NCBI GenBank assembly: GCA_003153375.1
Contig: PLYM01000047.1
Coordinates: forward strand, 1-64,000
DNA from: Planctomycetaceae bacterium
Lineage (GTDB): Bacteria; Planctomycetota; Planctomycetia; Pirellulales; PALSA-1355
DNA: 64,000 nt
Direction of reading: 5' to 3'
Shown here in pieces: positions 62,709 through 64,000 of the stretch. The first letter of the stretch is position 1, and each line of letters begins with the position of its first letter. A program made the position numbers and the translations under genes. The notes below the pieces were generated by a model that had not been told where the DNA came from, searched no databases, and saw nothing but the letters and a program-made list of their open reading frames with translations.

Positions 62709-63641
62709 TTAATCCCGGTATGACGGCAGCCAGTTGACGATTTTCTTGGCAATCTCCTCGCCGGCGTCTTCTTGCAGGAAGTGACCGGCGCCGGTAATGA
62801 TTTCGTGCGGTTGGCCCGCGGCGCCTGGCAGCAGGTTTTGGAAAGGTTTGTAACCGCCGGCCGTGACGGGATCCTGGTCGCTGAACAGGGTCAGCACCGG
62901 TCCTTGCCACTGCGTGAGCTTTTGCCAACCGCGGCGATTGATCTCTGACGCTGGGTTGTCGGGCGAGATGGGCACCAGGTTCGGAAAAGCACGGGCTCCC
63001 TGCTTGTAGGCGTCGCTGGGGAAGGGGGCGTTGTAAGCCGCGATGGTCGCACTCGATATCTCGGTCTGGCAACCCCCTTTGACGATGCCGCCCACGTGAA
63101 AGTTTTCCACGGTTCGGGCATATTCCAGCCATCGCAGAAAGCCCTCAGTCGGCTTGTGATCGCCAGTCGGCAGGCCGGTGTTGGCGACAATCAGCCGAGC
63201 GAAACGTTCAGGTTGATCGATCAGCACGCGAATTCCGATCAGCCCGCCCCAGTCCTGGCCGAAGAGCGTGACGTCTCGCAGATCGAGTGCCCGCACGAGG
63301 CCGTTGATGACATCGACATGAAATTGATAGGAATAGGCCTCGCGGCTGGCCAGTTTGTCGGAGCGACCGAAGCCGATCAGGTCGGGAGCAACGCAACGAT
63401 ACCCCGCCGCCGTGAGCACGGGAATCATCTTGCGATAGAGATAACACCAGGTTGGCTCACCGTGCATTAGCAGCAGCGGCGGTGCCGAGCGCGGACCCTC
63501 ATCCAGATAATGCACGCGCAGCCCGTCGACTTCGACGTAATGGGGCTGGAAGGAAAAATCGGCCAGACCGGCAAAGCACGCGTCAGGCGTTCGCAAAACT
63601 CCCGGGCGGACCGGGTTGATCGGGTCGGCAGCGTTGCTCAT
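62709..63641 (-). CDS. Haloalkane dehalogenase-like alpha/beta hydrolase
   Basis: 310 aa. Marks are [21 protein letters not shown] (oxyanion region), [14 protein letters not shown] with aspartate as nucleophile (GQDWGG rather than GxSxG), [10 protein letters not shown] and a late [15 protein letters not shown] catalytic histidine. The aspartate nucleophile and HGEPTW motif fit the haloalkane dehalogenase/DhmA group, which hydrolyses carbon-halogen bonds. True substrates in planctomycetes are unknown. It is followed directly by an SRPBCC gene. Confidence 0.9.
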   Translation of the reverse strand: MSNAADPINPVRPGVLRTPDACFAGLADFSFQPHYVEVDGLRVHYLDEGPRSAPPLLLMHGEPTWCYLYRKMIPVLTAAGYRCVAPDLIGFGRSDKLASREAYSYQFHVDVINGLVRALDLRDVTLFGQDWGGLIGIRVLIDQPERFARLIVANTGLPTGDHKPTEGFLRWLEYARTVENFHVGGIVKGGCQTEISSATIAAYNAPFPSDAYKQGARAFPNLVPISPDNPASEINRRGWQKLTQWQGPVLTLFSDQDPVTAGGYKPFQNLLPGAAGQPHEIITGAGHFLQEDAGEEIAKKIVNWLPSYRD

Positions 63642-63859
63642 GGCGATGGCTCTTTCTTGTGACGGCTTTCAGTTTCTTGGCCCAGCGACGTGTAAGCACG
63701 CACCTGGCGCGCTGGCAGCAAATAGTTGCGATCGAGGGAGAACACGGTACGATCAGACGGGTCGTTGACAGGCGATTCATGATTTGCCGATTACGGGCCA
63801 ACGACGACGTTGTTTTTACACCTCGGCCCCGAGCGCCGCAATCCAGTCAGGGCAAGCCG

Positions 63860-64000
63860 ATGTCGGACGAATTTCAGGGTCGAACAGCACTCGTAACCGG
63901 CGGATCACGCGGCATCGGACGAGCGATCGCGCTAAGGCTGGCATTCGAAGGGGCGAACGTGGCCATCAGTTATGCCTCGCGCCGCGACGATGCCGAGCGA
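63860..64000 (+). CDS. SDR-family oxidoreductase, N-terminal part (cut by window end)
   Basis: 47 codons are visible. The frame starts [20 protein letters not shown] and continues [19 protein letters not shown], with the Rossmann cofactor loop TGGSRGIG of a 3-oxoacyl-ACP-reductase (FabG)-like SDR. TTGACA at 63766-63771 is a possible -35 upstream, although the -10 is poor. The remainder lies outside the window. Confidence 0.85.
   Translation, partial: MSDEFQGRTALVTGGSRGIGRAIALRLAFEGANVAISYASRRDDAER

Overview
The window looks like a chromosome segment of a high-GC planctomycete (Pirellulales-like), inferred from gene content. Hallmarks of that phylum present here are a giant PSD1-type cytochrome c protein (DUF1549/DUF1553) next to a Tat-exported DUF1501 protein, a second DUF1501 gene, a DUF1080 protein, a PEP-CTERM protein, several Tat-signal amidohydrolases, a secreted PQQ-propeller protein, tetratricopeptide/SPINDLY-type O-GlcNAc transferases and a small protein with the planctomycete RRWF...SLRTL membrane leader. 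No rRNA, CRISPR array or insertion sequence was seen. One tRNA is present.

Layout. 1-5.5 kb: probable mobile or accessory DNA. Orphan minus-strand genes (two hypotheticals, a PEP-CTERM protein, a Ser/Thr kinase) lie left of an xis-like/xre/integrase trio that runs into a tRNA-Asn(GTT) gene; the last ~25 codons of the integrase are antisense to the tRNA. 5.7-11.5 kb: glgE - maltokinase - treZ (alpha-glucan/trehalose metabolism), preceded by a promoter and a structured leader with competing stems and a terminator. 11.5-24.6 kb: pyruvate carboxylase, secreted M28 peptidase with PDZ domains, secreted FKBP isomerase, DUF1501, PSD1 cytochrome, DUF1080 and a secreted CxxC thioredoxin-like protein. 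24.7-34.2 kb: an ABC-F ATPase, then a minus-strand operon of a methyltransferase and three tandem TPR + GT41 proteins. 34.3-35.8 kb: secreted phosphodiesterase. 35.7-46.2 kb: a nine-gene minus-strand respiratory operon (coxB-coxA-coxC, a duplicated membrane protein, a diheme cytochrome c, Rieske, cytochrome b/c fusion, a CtaG-polyferredoxin fusion, a FixH-like protein) that encodes a bc-type complex together with a caa3-type oxidase and its probable copper-handling factors. 46.4-64 kb: a frameshifted SDR gene, a ceramidase-like protein, two Tat amidohydrolases flanking DUF1501 and a thioesterase, a pair of acyl-CoA dehydrogenases, a PQQ propeller, an acyl-CoA synthetase, a carotenoid oxygenase, a TPR-GT9-like protein, an SRPBCC protein, a haloalkane-dehalogenase-like hydrolase and the start of another SDR gene.

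How it fits together. The respiratory block is a single transcription unit in which bc complex, oxidase and assembly factors are co-encoded. The GlgE block would turn maltose into maltose-1-phosphate and then glucan, but TreS, TreY and GlgB are not in the window. The acyl-CoA genes near 51-58.6 kb suggest a fatty-acid or side-chain beta-oxidation capacity, though they are not one operon. Many genes have long antisense open frames; these are treated as GC-skew shadows. Start sites were moved inward wherever an upstream frame extension overlapped a neighbour or a clear promoter, or where a signal peptide or ribosome-binding site pointed to a later codon.
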